A stretch of 64,000 bases of DNA, taken from positions 1,550,001-1,614,000 of the forward strand of contig JAGTXX020000015.1 of the NCBI GenBank assembly GCA_019044685.2, read 5' to 3'. Below the pieces are notes generated by a model. It was not told where the DNA came from. It worked only from the letters and a program-made list of their open reading frames with translations, and ran no database searches. Shown here piece after piece: positions 1 through 10,806 of the stretch. The number at the start of each line of letters is the position of its first letter. Positions within the stretch are counted from its first letter, which is position 1. A program made the translations under genes and the position numbers. Origin of the DNA: Nannochloris sp. 'desiccata' (taxonomy: Eukaryota; Chlorophyta; Trebouxiophyceae; Chlorellales; Chlorellaceae).

Positions 1-103
1 CACTCTGCCATGTGTTTCACCTATTTACTATTTTTTTTCTGATCATGATCAATCTTGAAATCTTGCTCTTGGTGGCTGACTTTTGTTTTTCACCTCTCTA
101 CAG

Positions 104-1609
104 ATGCTTGTTGATGATATTGGAGACGTAACGATCACAAACGACGGTGCCACCATCTTAAAGCTTTTGGAAGTAGAACACCCTGCTGCGAAAATTTTAG
201 TCGAGCTGGCGGAACTACAAGATGCTGAAGTTGGTGATGGCACCACCTCTGTAGTTATTGTAGCATCTGAGCTGCTTAAACGCGCGAATGAACTTGTCCG
301 CGCCAAAATTCACCCAACCTCTATTATTAGCGGCTACCGTTTGGCCATGAGAGAGGCCTGCAAGTATATTGAAAATACGCTTGCCATCCCCGTGGAGGCT
401 CTCGGTAAAGATGCTCTGATCTCTGCAGCAAAGACTGCTATGAGCTCTAAAATCGTCGGTGCAGAATCTGATTTTTTCGGTCAAATCGCTGTTGACGCGG
501 TCTCTGCAGTGAAAGGGGTGAAAGACGATGGCCGTATACACTACCCCGTCAAAGCAATCAACGTTTTGAAAGCTCATGGTAAAAGCGCTCGTGAGAGCCG
601 CGTTCTTGATGGCTATGCATTAAATCTCGGTCGTGCAGCACAAGGTATGCCGAAACAAGTCGGCCCAGCTAAAATTGCTTGCTTGGATATGAATCTTCAA
701 AAAGCGAGAATGGCCATGGGCGTCCAAGTTCTGGTGACTGACCCTACAGAACTCGAGAAAATTCGTGAAAGAGAGGCTGATATTACTAGAGAACGCGTAC
801 AAAAGATCCTTGACGCTGGTGCCAATGTTATTTTAACTACAAAGGGCATTGATGATACATGTTTGAAATATTTTGTCGAAGCTGGTGCGATTGCTTGCCG
901 TAGGGTTCCGAAAGATGACTTGCGTCGAGTTGCTCGCTCTAGCGGAGCTACTATTATCACTACCTTGGCAGATATGGATGGTAATGAGACTTTTGATCCT
1001 GCTGCACTTGGCACTGCTGAAGAAGTAGTAGAAGAAAGCGTCGCGGATAATGATATGATCATGGTACGAGGGTGCACCCATGGTCGTGCAGCTACGGTAC
1101 TTCTTCGTGGTGCGAATGATTACCTGCTTGATGAGATGGACCGTTCCTTACACGATGCATTCTGTATTGTGAAACGTGTACTTGAAAGTGGCCGCGTTGT
1201 TCCTGGTGGTGGAGCAGTAGAAGCTGCATTGAGTGTGTATTTGGAGAATTTTGCAACAACGTTGGGCAGTCGTGAGCAACTTGCCATTGCAGAATTTGCC
1301 GATGCGTTGTTAATTATTCCTAAAACGTTGGCTGTGAATGCTGCCAAAGATGCCACTGAGTTGGTTGCCAAGCTTCGTGCGTATCATCACACTGCACAGA
1401 CGAAAGATGATAAAAAACATCTTGCTCAGTGCGGACTTGATTTGATCAATGGCACTGTACGTAATAACGTAGAAGCAGGTGTTGTAGAACCTGCATTGAG
1501 TAAGTTAAAGATTGTTCAGTTTGCCACTGAAGCTGCTATTACTATTCTAAGGATTGATGATTTGATTCGATTAGCTCCTCAAGAAGAAGAAGGTGGTGAT
1601 GAGCATTGA
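104..1609 (+). CDS. CCT1: T-complex chaperonin subunit alpha (CCT1/TCP-1), 3' exon, 5'-partial
   Basis: This is the last exon of the alpha subunit of the cytosolic CCT/TRiC chaperonin, which folds actin, tubulin and other proteins in an ATP-dependent double ring. Bases 1-103 are intron ending in a pyrimidine-rich tract and CAG, and the exon opens at 104 with [19 protein letters not shown], the conserved start of the group II chaperonin equatorial domain. The nucleotide-binding motif GDGTTS and the late [12 protein letters not shown] glycine stretch are visible. Stretches such as VLKAHG, GYALN, KIACLD and [13 protein letters not shown] point to the alpha subunit rather than beta to theta. The visible part is about 502 residues of a usual ~545, so one or more short 5' exons lie outside the window. 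The ATG at 104 is an internal Met and not the start. The C-terminus is acidic and ends at TGA 1607-1609. Confidence 0.95.
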   Translation: MLVDDIGDVTITNDGATILKLLEVEHPAAKILVELAELQDAEVGDGTTSVVIVASELLKRANELVRAKIHPTSIISGYRLAMREACKYIENTLAIPVEALGKDALISAAKTAMSSKIVGAESDFFGQIAVDAVSAVKGVKDDGRIHYPVKAINVLKAHGKSARESRVLDGYALNLGRAAQGMPKQVGPAKIACLDMNLQKARMAMGVQVLVTDPTELEKIREREADITRERVQKILDAGANVILTTKGIDDTCLKYFVEAGAIACRRVPKDDLRRVARSSGATIITTLADMDGNETFDPAALGTAEEVVEESVADNDMIMVRGCTHGRAATVLLRGANDYLLDEMDRSLHDAFCIVKRVLESGRVVPGGGAVEAALSVYLENFATTLGSREQLAIAEFADALLIIPKTLAVNAAKDATELVAKLRAYHHTAQTKDDKKHLAQCGLDLINGTVRNNVEAGVVEPALSKLKIVQFATEAAITILRIDDLIRLAPQEEEGGDEH

Positions 1610-2149
1610 GAGATCACTTTGGTAGTTTATAGGTGGAGGCGTAAAGTTTATTATACTTTTATTTTCTCTTTGTAAAGATAGGAAGAAGTAGATATGCTGG
1701 ACACGAAAAAGGCGTTCAAGAAAAGCATATTGCAAAACAGGCTCCTCTGTTTTTGAACTTGCATCTGGCAATCGCCGAGGGATTAACTGAGAGCGTGAAC
1801 TGGCAGAATGGATTAATTTTCCCCAAATTCCGTGTTTGTGAGTTATACTTAATTATACGAGCAAGCACCAAGCTATAGAGCCCTGTTTACATGGAACTTC
1901 GTTCGTCATGTCAACTTATTGCACATTTATAACAGCAAAACCAGCAAACACGCCCACCCCGGGCCACATAATAATAAATATGATTGATTTGTACTGTAAT
2001 AAAGTAGAATTGGGGGCTAAAAACGCTTCTGCGCGGAGATCGGGTTTTCATAGTGTGTTGTGGTACAAGTAACATCGACAATTAGAGCAGGACATATTAG
2101 CGCCCCTGCTCGGGGCATCAGCTCCACTCAATAAGGAACTATGCTATCG
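1610..2149. other. Intergenic; CCT1 3' flank and upstream region of the permuted tRNA
   Basis: No protein-coding region is supported here. At 2102-2116 there is a GC-rich hairpin (GCCCC / GGGGC, five-base loop TGCTC). A TATTA-like stretch near 2094-2099 and a CAA at 2129-2131 lie upstream of the tRNA gene, spaced about 30 nt apart. That resembles the TATA plus CAA arrangement known for plant tRNA promoters; assigning promoter function is inference. Confidence 0.5.
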
Positions 2150-2244
2150 ATGATAAGGTCCCGTGTTCGATCCACGGTAAGAGCATCAACATATAAGTCT
2201 TATAGACTGCTCTTATGGCTCAGTGGTAGAGCGTATCACTAGTA
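2150..2244 (+). tRNA. Circularly permuted tRNA gene, predicted tRNA-Thr(AGU)
   Basis: The 3' half of the tRNA precedes its 5' half. Bases 2150-2185 hold A38, the anticodon 3' strand TGATA, variable loop AGGTC, T arm (CCGTG, loop TTCGATC, CACGG), acceptor strand TAAGAGC and discriminator A. A 23-nt spacer (2186-2208) follows. Bases 2209-2244 hold acceptor strand GCTCTTA, TG, D arm (GCTC...GAGC), G26, anticodon 5' strand TATCA and loop start CTAGTA. The two acceptor strands pair perfectly over 7 bp and the anticodon strands over 5 bp. Rejoining 5' half to 3' half gives exactly 72 nt with loop CTAGTAA. G1-C72, C2-G71, A73 and anticodon AGU fit threonine. A-box (TGGCTCAGTGG) and B-box (GTTCGATCC) are both present but in reversed order. 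A T4 run at 2245-2248 directly after the 5' half could terminate Pol III. Permuted tRNAs are established in Cyanidioschyzon and prasinophyte green algae. The exact junction within the anticodon loop is inferred. Confidence 0.88.
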
Positions 2245-3084
2245 TTTTGCCATTCTCGACATTTCTACAACCTACACTCCCCATTTCCAATCGATCGAAA
2301 CTGTTTTCAGTCCAATCCGACCCCATTTGCAACAGTTACATCTGTTTCCAGCTTCCTTTCTAGCTACGAAAAACAGTGGTTACCTTGGTTAATAGTTAAT
2401 TTGATTTAGAAAGATAGGGTGTGTTGTTGTTCACGAAAAGATATTAGGATTGGAAGATTCTTTATGACATTCCTCAGCACACGAGGTAAATCAACATCAG
2501 AAGATGCAGACGCACACTCCGTATTAACTAGAGGTTTTTTTTCCTTCTGCCGCCACAACCACCCTCTTTGCTTGTATAATAATCATCTTCTACGAAATCA
2601 ATTCTCTGCCTTGATATTTAGCCATCAAATAATTACTAAGGAAACATTGTAATAGATGTAAGCTAAGTTTGTGTTTCTAACGGATAGTTGTAAAAAGATC
2701 TCACTCGTCGGCGGGGGGCATGTGATGGCGGTTGCCGTCATTAAAGTGCTACTGAACAGCTCGTTGCAGTACGTGTTCAGATTGTATCAGGAAGAGATAC
2801 AGAAACAAGCATTGCCATGATGTTACGTACTTTTGTAGGGCAAAAGACTGAGGGGATCTCCACGACTCTTCTCCGCCACCTTCTTTTGCTTCCACTTGAG
2901 AAAAAACAAATATGGCTCAAAGCGTGAGATCCGACGCTCTCGGCAAAGTCTTAAATAAATTTCATTTTCGAAAGGCAGTTCTCCTTCTTCTGTTCGTCCA
3001 AAATTATTTTTAGATTATTTTAAAGATTTTTAACTTATCTACCACTCCACAAAACCACCCAAATAATTTGATTGGATCCCAAAA
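2245..3084. other. Intergenic between permuted tRNA and CPSF73
   Basis: About 840 bases with no supported gene. A stretch open from a GTG at 2419 to 2652 has no ATG start and no family resemblance. The last few hundred bases are presumably CPSF73 promoter and leader. Nothing else recognised. Confidence 0.6.
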
Positions 3085-5289
3085 ATGTCCACCAAATTAC
3101 CAGCGAGTTCTTCCAAGGAAAAGCCTTCCTCCTCTTCACAACAGAAAGAAAAAGATGAACTCGATGTAGTCCAAATAATCCCTCTTGGAGCTGGCCAGGA
3201 AGTCGGCCGTTCCTGCATCATCGTCCGCTACTTGGGCAAAACAATTATGCTCGACTGTGGCATCCATCCTGGCTACGCAGGCCTCGCTTCCTTGCCCTTT
3301 TTAGACGAAGTGGATCTTTCGGAAGTGGACGTCATGCTGATCACCCACTTCCATCTAGATCACTGCGCTGCTATACCATACGTTGTCAGCAAAACAAACT
3401 TTCGTGGTCGTATTTTTATGACCCATCCTACCAAAGCCATTGTCCACACTCTACTTAAAGATTTTGTCAAAGTAAGCCGAGGCGGTGGCGGCCCAGAAGC
3501 TGGCCTCTACAGCGATAAGGACTTGGAGGCCTCCACTGCACGTACTGAAGTTATTGATTTTCATCAAACTATAGATGTAGATGGTATTCGTATCACTCCA
3601 TACCGTGCTGGGCATGTTCTGGGTGCTGCTATGTTCATGATTGACATTGCGGGCATGAGATTACTTTATACTGGTGATTATTCTCGAGTAGCTGATAGAC
3701 ATATGCCGCCAGCAGACTTGCCTTCCCTTAAACCACAAATTGTGATAGTAGAATCCACCTATGGAGTTTCTAGACACTTACCCCGCGATGAGAGAGAACG
3801 TCGATTTCTGGAGCGAGTTCACACCGCTGTTGCTCGAGGAGGACGAGTGTTATTACCGGTCGTTGCCCTTGGTAGAGCACAGGAACTGTTGTTGATATTG
3901 GAAGAATATTGGGAACGGCATCCTGAGTTGCATGGTGTCCCTATTTATCAAGCAAGTGGCCTTGCCAGAAGAGCAATGGGTGTCTACCGCTCATATATAG
4001 AAATGATGAATGATGATATTCGAGCAGCCTTTGCTGTAGCCAACCCCTTTCAATTTAAATACATCACCCACCTGAAATCTGCAGCGCAGTTTGATGATAT
4101 AGGTCCCTGTGTTGTCATGGCAACCCCGTCTATGCTGCAAAGTGGAGTCTCGAGGGATTTGTTTGAAGCGTGGTGTGGTGATGATAAAAATTGCGTTATA
4201 ATAGCAGATTTTGCTGTCCAAGGCACTTTAGCACGCGATATCTTGACTAATCCATCAGATGTGATGACCAGGGCTGGTGTAAAAGTGCCCTTACGCTGCC
4301 AGGTGGATGCCATTTCATTTTCAGCGCATGCAGACTTCCCACAAACTTCAGAGTTTTTAGACGCCTTGAGACCCCCTCATGTGGTGTTAGTCCACGGGGA
4401 GGCAACAGAAATGGGTCGATTGAAGAAAGCGTTAGAACAGCATGCAGCTGCATTAGGAATACCACGTGCAGTGTATATGCCCAAACTGACACAGCCAGTT
4501 TTAGTAGCTCACAAGCCTCGAAGAACCGCTCGTGTTGTCGGCAGACTAGCTGCTGAAAAAAGAAGAGCTGAGGGAGCTGAAGAAGAGCATTCTCTTCGTG
4601 GGTTGCTTGTAAAACGTGGCGGGACACATACAGTCATGCATCATGACGATTTGCCACGGTTCACTAAATTACATCCTGGCACAGTTGTACAACGCCAAGC
4701 TATTGCTCTTCACCGTCCTTTTAGCGAAGTACGATTAGCTCTGGAATTGATGTTTGAAGGGGTACAAGGTACTGGAGATCTAGGTGCTGTTTCTGCTACA
4801 TCTTCTGGTCAGGTTTTACGTATTGGAGCTGCTGTTACTGTAGCTTATGAAGGACTAGAAAAAGAAGATCAAGAAAAAGAAAAGGTAAAGAAAAAAGCGA
4901 GAGTTGTTTTAGAATGGACTGGTGGCTCGGATGCTGATATGATAGCTGATGCTGTCGTAGCCGTAGTTTTACAAGCTGCAGGACAATCTCCAGGTCTAAG
5001 TGAAGCTGAATTAGCACGGCACAAGGCCATGCAAGCTGGCGACGCTCAGGGAGCAGCAAAAGCCGAAGTTGGCTTCATGGCGGCATTGCTCAATGCTCAA
5101 TTTGGAGAAGCAAAAATTGATCATGAGCAGGGGATTATTTTTGTAGATGTCGATGGGAAACATGTGGTGGTGAATAGTAAAAATGGGAGTGTACAGTGTG
5201 CTGATGAGGCTTTAAAAGCGAGAGTGCAAAAGGCACTGAATAGATTGACGACAGCACTTACACCGTGTGAAGTAGGATATGAAGCTTAG
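3085..5289 (+). CDS. CPSF73: Cleavage and polyadenylation specificity factor 73 kDa subunit (pre-mRNA 3' endonuclease)
   Basis: A 734-residue, intronless ORF for the zinc-dependent endonuclease that cuts pre-mRNA before polyadenylation in the CPSF complex. After a low-complexity Ser/Lys N-terminus it begins with the metallo-beta-lactamase fold: GAGQEVGRSC, then the signature HxHxDH at residues 88-93 and the later GHVLGAAMF and YTGDYSR motifs. The beta-CASP domain follows (STYG, GGRVLLPVVALGRAQE), then DAISFSAHAD and VLVHGE. The C-terminal third, with TVVQRQAI and an ADMIADAVVAVVL stretch, matches the CPSF73-100 C-terminal domain. This favours CPSF73 over its Integrator paralogue INTS11. Length is slightly above the usual ~690. 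The start ATG follows an AT-rich leader; stop is TAG at 5287-5289. All catalytic ligands that can be seen are intact. Confidence 0.96.
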   Translation: MSTKLPASSSKEKPSSSSQQKEKDELDVVQIIPLGAGQEVGRSCIIVRYLGKTIMLDCGIHPGYAGLASLPFLDEVDLSEVDVMLITHFHLDHCAAIPYVVSKTNFRGRIFMTHPTKAIVHTLLKDFVKVSRGGGGPEAGLYSDKDLEASTARTEVIDFHQTIDVDGIRITPYRAGHVLGAAMFMIDIAGMRLLYTGDYSRVADRHMPPADLPSLKPQIVIVESTYGVSRHLPRDERERRFLERVHTAVARGGRVLLPVVALGRAQELLLILEEYWERHPELHGVPIYQASGLARRAMGVYRSYIEMMNDDIRAAFAVANPFQFKYITHLKSAAQFDDIGPCVVMATPSMLQSGVSRDLFEAWCGDDKNCVIIADFAVQGTLARDILTNPSDVMTRAGVKVPLRCQVDAISFSAHADFPQTSEFLDALRPPHVVLVHGEATEMGRLKKALEQHAAALGIPRAVYMPKLTQPVLVAHKPRRTARVVGRLAAEKRRAEGAEEEHSLRGLLVKRGGTHTVMHHDDLPRFTKLHPGTVVQRQAIALHRPFSEVRLALELMFEGVQGTGDLGAVSATSSGQVLRIGAAVTVAYEGLEKEDQEKEKVKKKARVVLEWTGGSDADMIADAVVAVVLQAAGQSPGLSEAELARHKAMQAGDAQGAAKAEVGFMAALLNAQFGEAKIDHEQGIIFVDVDGKHVVVNSKNGSVQCADEALKARVQKALNRLTTALTPCEVGYEA

Positions 5290-5433
5290 GCGATATTTGT
5301 TTGTTACAAATATTATTGTGTTAAACAACTAATAGTAGATTTTGTACATGCAGTGTATCGTTTGCTAATATTGTAAAAGCTCTCATCTAATATTTTTGAT
5401 CAGACGACATTCCGAAAAAAATGTAATATATAA

Positions 5434-5628
5434 TTACATTGGTCCAAGGAGCTGTGCTAATGAGGGTTTGGGATCTGTGCAAGTCATTCCTACGACAATG
5501 ATTGCAGGGATGAATCCCCAGTGCAATGCAGTCTTGGCTATGGGAGCAGCCTTCTCCCAGACCCGTTCTGCAGAAGCAATCAAGTTGCCAACTAAACCTT
5601 CCGCGCTACTCATTGGTTTTGATGGCAT
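5434..5628 (-). CDS. TOM7: Mitochondrial import receptor subunit TOM7
   Basis: A 64-residue protein matching TOM7, a small tail-anchored subunit that modulates assembly of the outer-membrane TOM import complex. The diagnostic part is the C-terminal transmembrane segment and tail: [12 protein letters not shown] followed by TDPKP and a final QLLGP. This is the GFIP...GM...DPKP...QLL pattern of plant and animal TOM7. The N-terminal ~25 residues are a short amphipathic cytosolic region. Length fits the family (55-75). The gene is convergent with CPSF73, whose stop lies 144 bases away. The start at 5628 is the only in-frame ATG near the expected length. No intron is needed. Confidence 0.85.
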   Translation of the reverse strand: MPSKPMSSAEGLVGNLIASAERVWEKAAPIAKTALHWGFIPAIIVVGMTCTDPKPSLAQLLGPM

Positions 5629-6034
5629 GTCCAGTATATCTACTATTAAATCATTATACGCTGAAAAATAGTGTTCAGGCCTATTCAGCTCTCTTGGGAC
5701 CTACCTTTCCACCAGTTTCAAAAACCACTTCGAGGGAACAACTGGCCGATTTATTATTCGCTCACCGCTTTGTTCACCCTCATATTACATTTATCTACAT
5801 CCATCTACATTAGTACTCTATATAATAAGTGCCCGAAGCCAGCCTGATACACAGCATCTTGGTTTTCGGAGTCAAGGGTGCCCTATTAGCAAACGACTTA
5901 CCTCATCCTTTTACAACGACATGGTCTCTCCGCAAGAATAATCTAAAGGATATAAAGCACCATTTGATTTGCATTATCTTAACAGGCGCAACAGCTGCAG
6001 CATACCATCTTTTCTTTGCTTAAGTTAAAATTAC
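5629..6034. other. Region between TOM7 and the P4-ATPase; unresolved open stretch
   Basis: About 400 bases between the divergent TOM7 and flippase starts. Frame 5829-6023 on the plus strand is open for 64 codons but has no ATG. It ends in a plausible short hydrophobic segment (LICIILTGATAAAYHLFFA). A possible acceptor (ACACAG near 5850) could make it the last exon of a very small membrane protein, but no convincing upstream exon was found. It may be chance within a shared promoter. Confidence 0.3.
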
Positions 6035-9000
6035 ATGAGCAGCTCCAAACCGGATCTCAGGGTGGAGCTGCCCACGGAGGGCAACGCTCCACCCCCTCCA
6101 TCGAGTGGGGATAGTAGTACAAGCGCTGGAAGGTGGGGCAAGGTCCTCCAAAGCCCGCAGGTGATCATGGAGAAGACTGCCAGCTTCACCGCCAAGTTGG
6201 CTGGCGGAATGTCAATGAAAAAGGGAAACTTTTCTAGCAGACCTTCATCGCCAACCCCCAAGACGCGTACTAGTGTAAATCCCACAAGCCGTGCTGCAAT
6301 GGATGCCCAATACCGCACCAGCTTATACCTGAGACAGGTGAGAAAGAGAGAAAGATTTTATTTTTAACAACTGTCGTCGGTTGTGTTCAGTTTTCTGATT
6401 AATTTATTTATTTTCTATTAATATTCTTTCCCCCTGTTTCTTTGCCTGATTTTATTTTGATATCTACAGGATCAAAAGCCTTCCGACTCTGCAGCAGCTA
6501 CTGCCGCTGCCGGCAAAGGAGGTGACCTACAACCTGAAGCGGTTCGTGAAGTACATTACAACCCGCGTTCCCCTACCCCACTTACCCCAACCATCCTAGA
6601 AACCAACCGCGTTGTCACTTCCAAATACAACGTTCTCACCTTTCTACCCATCTTCCTCTTTGAAATGTTCTCCCGTGTCGCCTACTTGTACTTCTTAATT
6701 CAAGCGGGTCTCTCTTGGTGGAGTGTGGTCTCTCCATATAGTGGCATTGGATCCACTGCAGCGCTCCTTTTTGTGTTGCTTGTAGCCGGTGTGAAGGCTG
6801 TTTGGGAAGATATGAAACGACATCAAGAAGATCAAAGAATGAATACTAGTATTACACATAGATTAAACCCTGACGGTACAGTGGAAGACATCCCATGGAC
6901 TGATGTACGAGTAGGTGATGCGATTGTAGTACGAGATGATGAAAATTTTCCTGCTGATCTAATCTGTTTACGTTCTGCTCTACCGGATAATGTTTGTTTC
7001 ATCCGAACTACAAATTTGGATGGAGAGACAAATTTGAAAATTCGAAAACCACTGGATGTCAAAGGATTACAACTGGAAAGCACGGCTGAAGTGACGAGCT
7101 TAGATGTTAGTTTGCAAGCTGAAATGCCGAATAAGAATTTGCATAAATTTAAAGGTGCTGCTGTTATTCGGAGTGATAAGTTTGCAAATAATATAGGTAT
7201 CTCTCCTTCTCAGAAAACCTTGGCATCCTTGGCCGAGAGGAGTGCAAGCCAAAATCAAGCTGGTAGTGTTTCAGATGACAATCATCGTGCTACTGCTGCT
7301 TTACAGCCTGAAAAGGAGCAAGTTGAAGTTGCTGTGACCATGAATGAGATGCTTTTAAGAGGCTGCACCCTCAAAAATAGTACTGAAATTGTTGGTCTTG
7401 TAGTCTACACGGGAAAAGAGACTCGCATTCAAATGAACTCAACCAAGACTCCTTTGAAAATTGGTTCTTTTGATCGGTTTTTAAATCTGCAAATTACCTT
7501 GGTTATCGCTATGCAGCTTGCTATGGCTCTTTTCCTCGCTGTAGCCAACTACATTTGGGTTCAGAACACTGGAATTAACCATTACTATTTGGCGCTCACC
7601 TACCAGGTGGAGGGTGTGTACCCTAATGGATTTGTTCAAATAGTGATTAATTTCCTTACTTTTTGGATTCTGTTGTCGTACTTGGTGCCTATTTCTCTAT
7701 TTGTTACCTTGGAAATAGTTAAATTCTGGCAGGGCTTTGTCTTCATGAATTGGGACAAAGACATGAGGGATCCTACGACGGGAGAGTTTGCTCGATGCAG
7801 AAATTCAAATTTAAATGAAGATTTAGGGAAAATTGAGTACGTATTTAGCGATAAAACTGGTACATTGACATCCAACGAAATGCAGCTTCGTCAAGTCTCT
7901 ATTAAAGGGCAAGTTTTAGGCTCTCCTGACTTCCGCCTTGAAGACCATTCGTCATTGGAAGGTCTCTCCGCTTTACGTCGCTTTGACCATAAATTAGCCC
8001 GTGCTGCGCGTGCTGTCTCCAACTCTACTGCATGGAATAGCCTCGTAGGTGGTGGTGGCAGTCATCAAAGGGTTATGGCGTACCATCATAGTAATCCTAG
8101 TCACGGTACTGCAGATTCACTTGGTTTACAACACAGACAAATAAATCTTGAAGATTTTGATCCATCCGAGGAACTTCATCAACGAAATAGTCCTATTGCT
8201 GAAGAAGCTGATGGTGCTCTTACTTCTGGTGGTGAAAACTCTCCTACTGCTGTCAGATTCCAGTCTCCTGATAGTGGTGGTGGTGGTGGTGCTGGTACTG
8301 TTGAAGATCGGGCTGCTGCTGCTCGGTCGGCAGTCACTTTGGGCCACCATATGGTTGATTTCTTTACAAATATTTGCCTTTGCCATTCTTTAATCCTAGA
8401 AGCCGATACTACCGGTGGTCAACCACGCTATCAAGGCCCTTCTCCTGATGAAGTCGCTCTGGTTTCAGCTGCACGACAGATGGGCTTTGTTTTTAAAAAT
8501 AGAGCGCAAGCGAGTATTACACTTGAAATGTTAGGCAAAGAAGTTATTTATGAGGTGCTTAATGTGATGGAATATTCCAGTGAACGGGGATGTATGTCTG
8601 TTATTGCTCGATCACCCGATGGTACTGTACGATTGTACTGTAAGGGGGCAGATACGAAAGTAATGAAGAAAATTCGATCGGGTACCGATGCGGAATTGAC
8701 GTCTCGAACAGATTCTGATTTACATACCTTTGCTAGAAGAGGTCTTCGTACACTTGTTTTGGCATCTAAAGTCATTCCTGAGGAAGTCTACGACGATTGG
8801 GATGCTCGGTATCAAGAAGCTTCAAGAACGTTTGAAGGTCGCGATGCTGCAATGGACTCCTTGGGTAACGAAATTGAACTTGATCTTGAATTAATTGGTG
8901 TGACTGCCATTGAAGATAAGTTACAAGATGGTGTCCCTGAAGCTATTAAAACCTTACTTGATGCCAATATTAGGGTATGGATGATTACAGGTGATAAACA

Positions 9001-10806
9001 GGAGACTGCTGTGAACATTGCAGTGTCGTGTGATCTTGTGAGAGATGTGGATGAGGTAATAATGCTCAATGTAGATGAGAAGAAGGAAGGTAAGAGAGAG
9101 TTTCATTTTTACTAGTTTATATAATTTTTTATTAGGTCAAATTGGACATTATTTGAGCCAACCAAGAATGAACTTCTTTTCTTTCACGCTTTTCCTCAGA
9201 TGCTGCTACTCAAGCGGCGGTTTTATTGGAGCAGGCTCTTTCTTCTATTTGCCAACGCTACACCGCCGCTACTGGAATCCAAGTAGAGAATATTGAGCAA
9301 ATTCCAGATACCTGGCGTGAAGGTGAACTCGCTGTTGATGGTCCTACTTTAACTTTTATCATGTCGGAGCAAAAATTACGATGGGAACTTGCTCAGCTGG
9401 CTGCTCGTTGCAGTGGAGTAGTCGTAAGCCGTTCCAGTCCCAGCCAAAAAGCTGCTATTGTCCGTAACATGGCAGAGTACGAAATGAATATGGCTGCTGG
9501 TACAAGTAGGGGTCTTATTCGCTGGTACAAACGGTATCGCCAGCGCTTACGTGGCAAGATGCTATCCATCGGTGATGGTGCCAATGATGTCGCTATGATT
9601 CAGACTGCAGATGTAGGCATCGGCATTATGGGTAAAGAAGGTCGTCAAGCTGTCAACAATTCAGATTATGCCTTTTCTCAATTTCGATTTTTGGTGCCGT
9701 TGTTGTTGGTGCATGGTTCGTTGAGTTACTACCGCCTGGCTCGATTAATTAAATATTCTTTCTATAAGAATATCGCCTTTGCCTTTATTATGTTCTACTA
9801 TCAGTTCTATAATGGATTTTCAGGGCAAGCTTTGGTCGACTCAATCACTGCCGCGGTGTTTAATGTTGCATTTACCTCGCTGCCTATTTTGTTATTGTCT
9901 GTCTTGGATCGTCCTGTAGGTGACTTCCACGCTTTTGTACGATACCCACAACTTTACGACAAGCGTGATAGCCGTTCATTAACTACATCTTCTTTCTGGA
10001 AATCTGGCGTCTTGCAAGGCATTTTGCACGGTGCCGTTTCTTTCTTCGTTCCTTACTATTCAATTACCACCTCTGGCACAAGTAATATTACTGATGTGTA
10101 TTCTATTGGACGTGTTACGTTTGTTGCTTTACTGGGTAGCGTCACTATGGAAGTTGCTCTTGTAGCGAGGTACTGGACGTGGGTGTTTTTCTGGGTAATG
10201 ATTCTTTCCTATCTGTTAGTTTATCCCTACATGCTTGTCTTTCCCTGGCTAGAACTGGCCTTTGGGTACTACGATCCAGCGAATCTGGGTGTTTCTCAAC
10301 AAGTTCTATCCAGTCCTACCTTTTGGTTTGTTATACTGGTCTGTTATATCATCACCTTTGGCACCCGCTATGCCGAAAAAACATTTGCATGGGTATTTAA
10401 ACCGCATGATGATATGATTTTGAGGGAGAAAGAAGCTATTTTGGAACAATCTGGACAAAATCTGATGTCTGAGGTATCTGGGCCGTCAAGAAAACGTCTT
10501 CTTGCTCTAGGTATGAAAAGCCTCTCTCCTATGAGAAAAAATAAAAAAGAGAAATCTACTGTCGGTGCTGGTGTAGAGCCTGGGACAATGGAGCGTGGTC
10601 GAGGTACTGCATCGCGGAGAGTTGCTGATGGAGCAGTGGTGAATGGAAGGCAGCATACTAGTAGCGATTCTACGTCATTGCCTGATGGTAGCGATGGTTC
10701 TGGTGCTAGGGCTGGGGCAGCAGGGACGCCAATTGGAGGAGGTACAATTAATGGTTCTGATTCTGTACGGCAGTGGGATAGTTTGCAGCCTGCAACCAAG
10801 CGGTGA
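6035..10806 (+). CDS. P4-type ATPase, aminophospholipid flippase (ALA family)
   Basis: A phospholipid-transporting ATPase that flips aminophospholipids to the cytosolic leaflet of secretory-pathway or plasma membranes. Three exons are read: 6035-6337, 6470-9089 and 9200-10806, joined in frame to give about 1509 residues. The conserved N-terminal NRVVTSKYNVLTFLP precedes the first transmembrane pair. The A-domain has LDGETNLK, the catalytic Asp is in DKTGTLT (D about residue 562), TGDK is present, and GDGANDV lies near residue 1099. Ten membrane segments are plausible. The protein is longer than typical plant ALAs (~1150) because of a Gly/Ser/Asn-rich insert after DKTGT (roughly nt 7930-8330) and a 130-residue low-complexity C-terminal tail. 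The intron at 9090-9199 carries an in-frame stop, so splicing is required. Specific ALA subtype is not assigned. Confidence 0.95.

Noticed and set aside
2419..2652. 77-codon plus-strand frame upstream of CPSF73
   Set aside because: Starts with GTG, not ATG, has no family resemblance and lies in AT-rich spacer.
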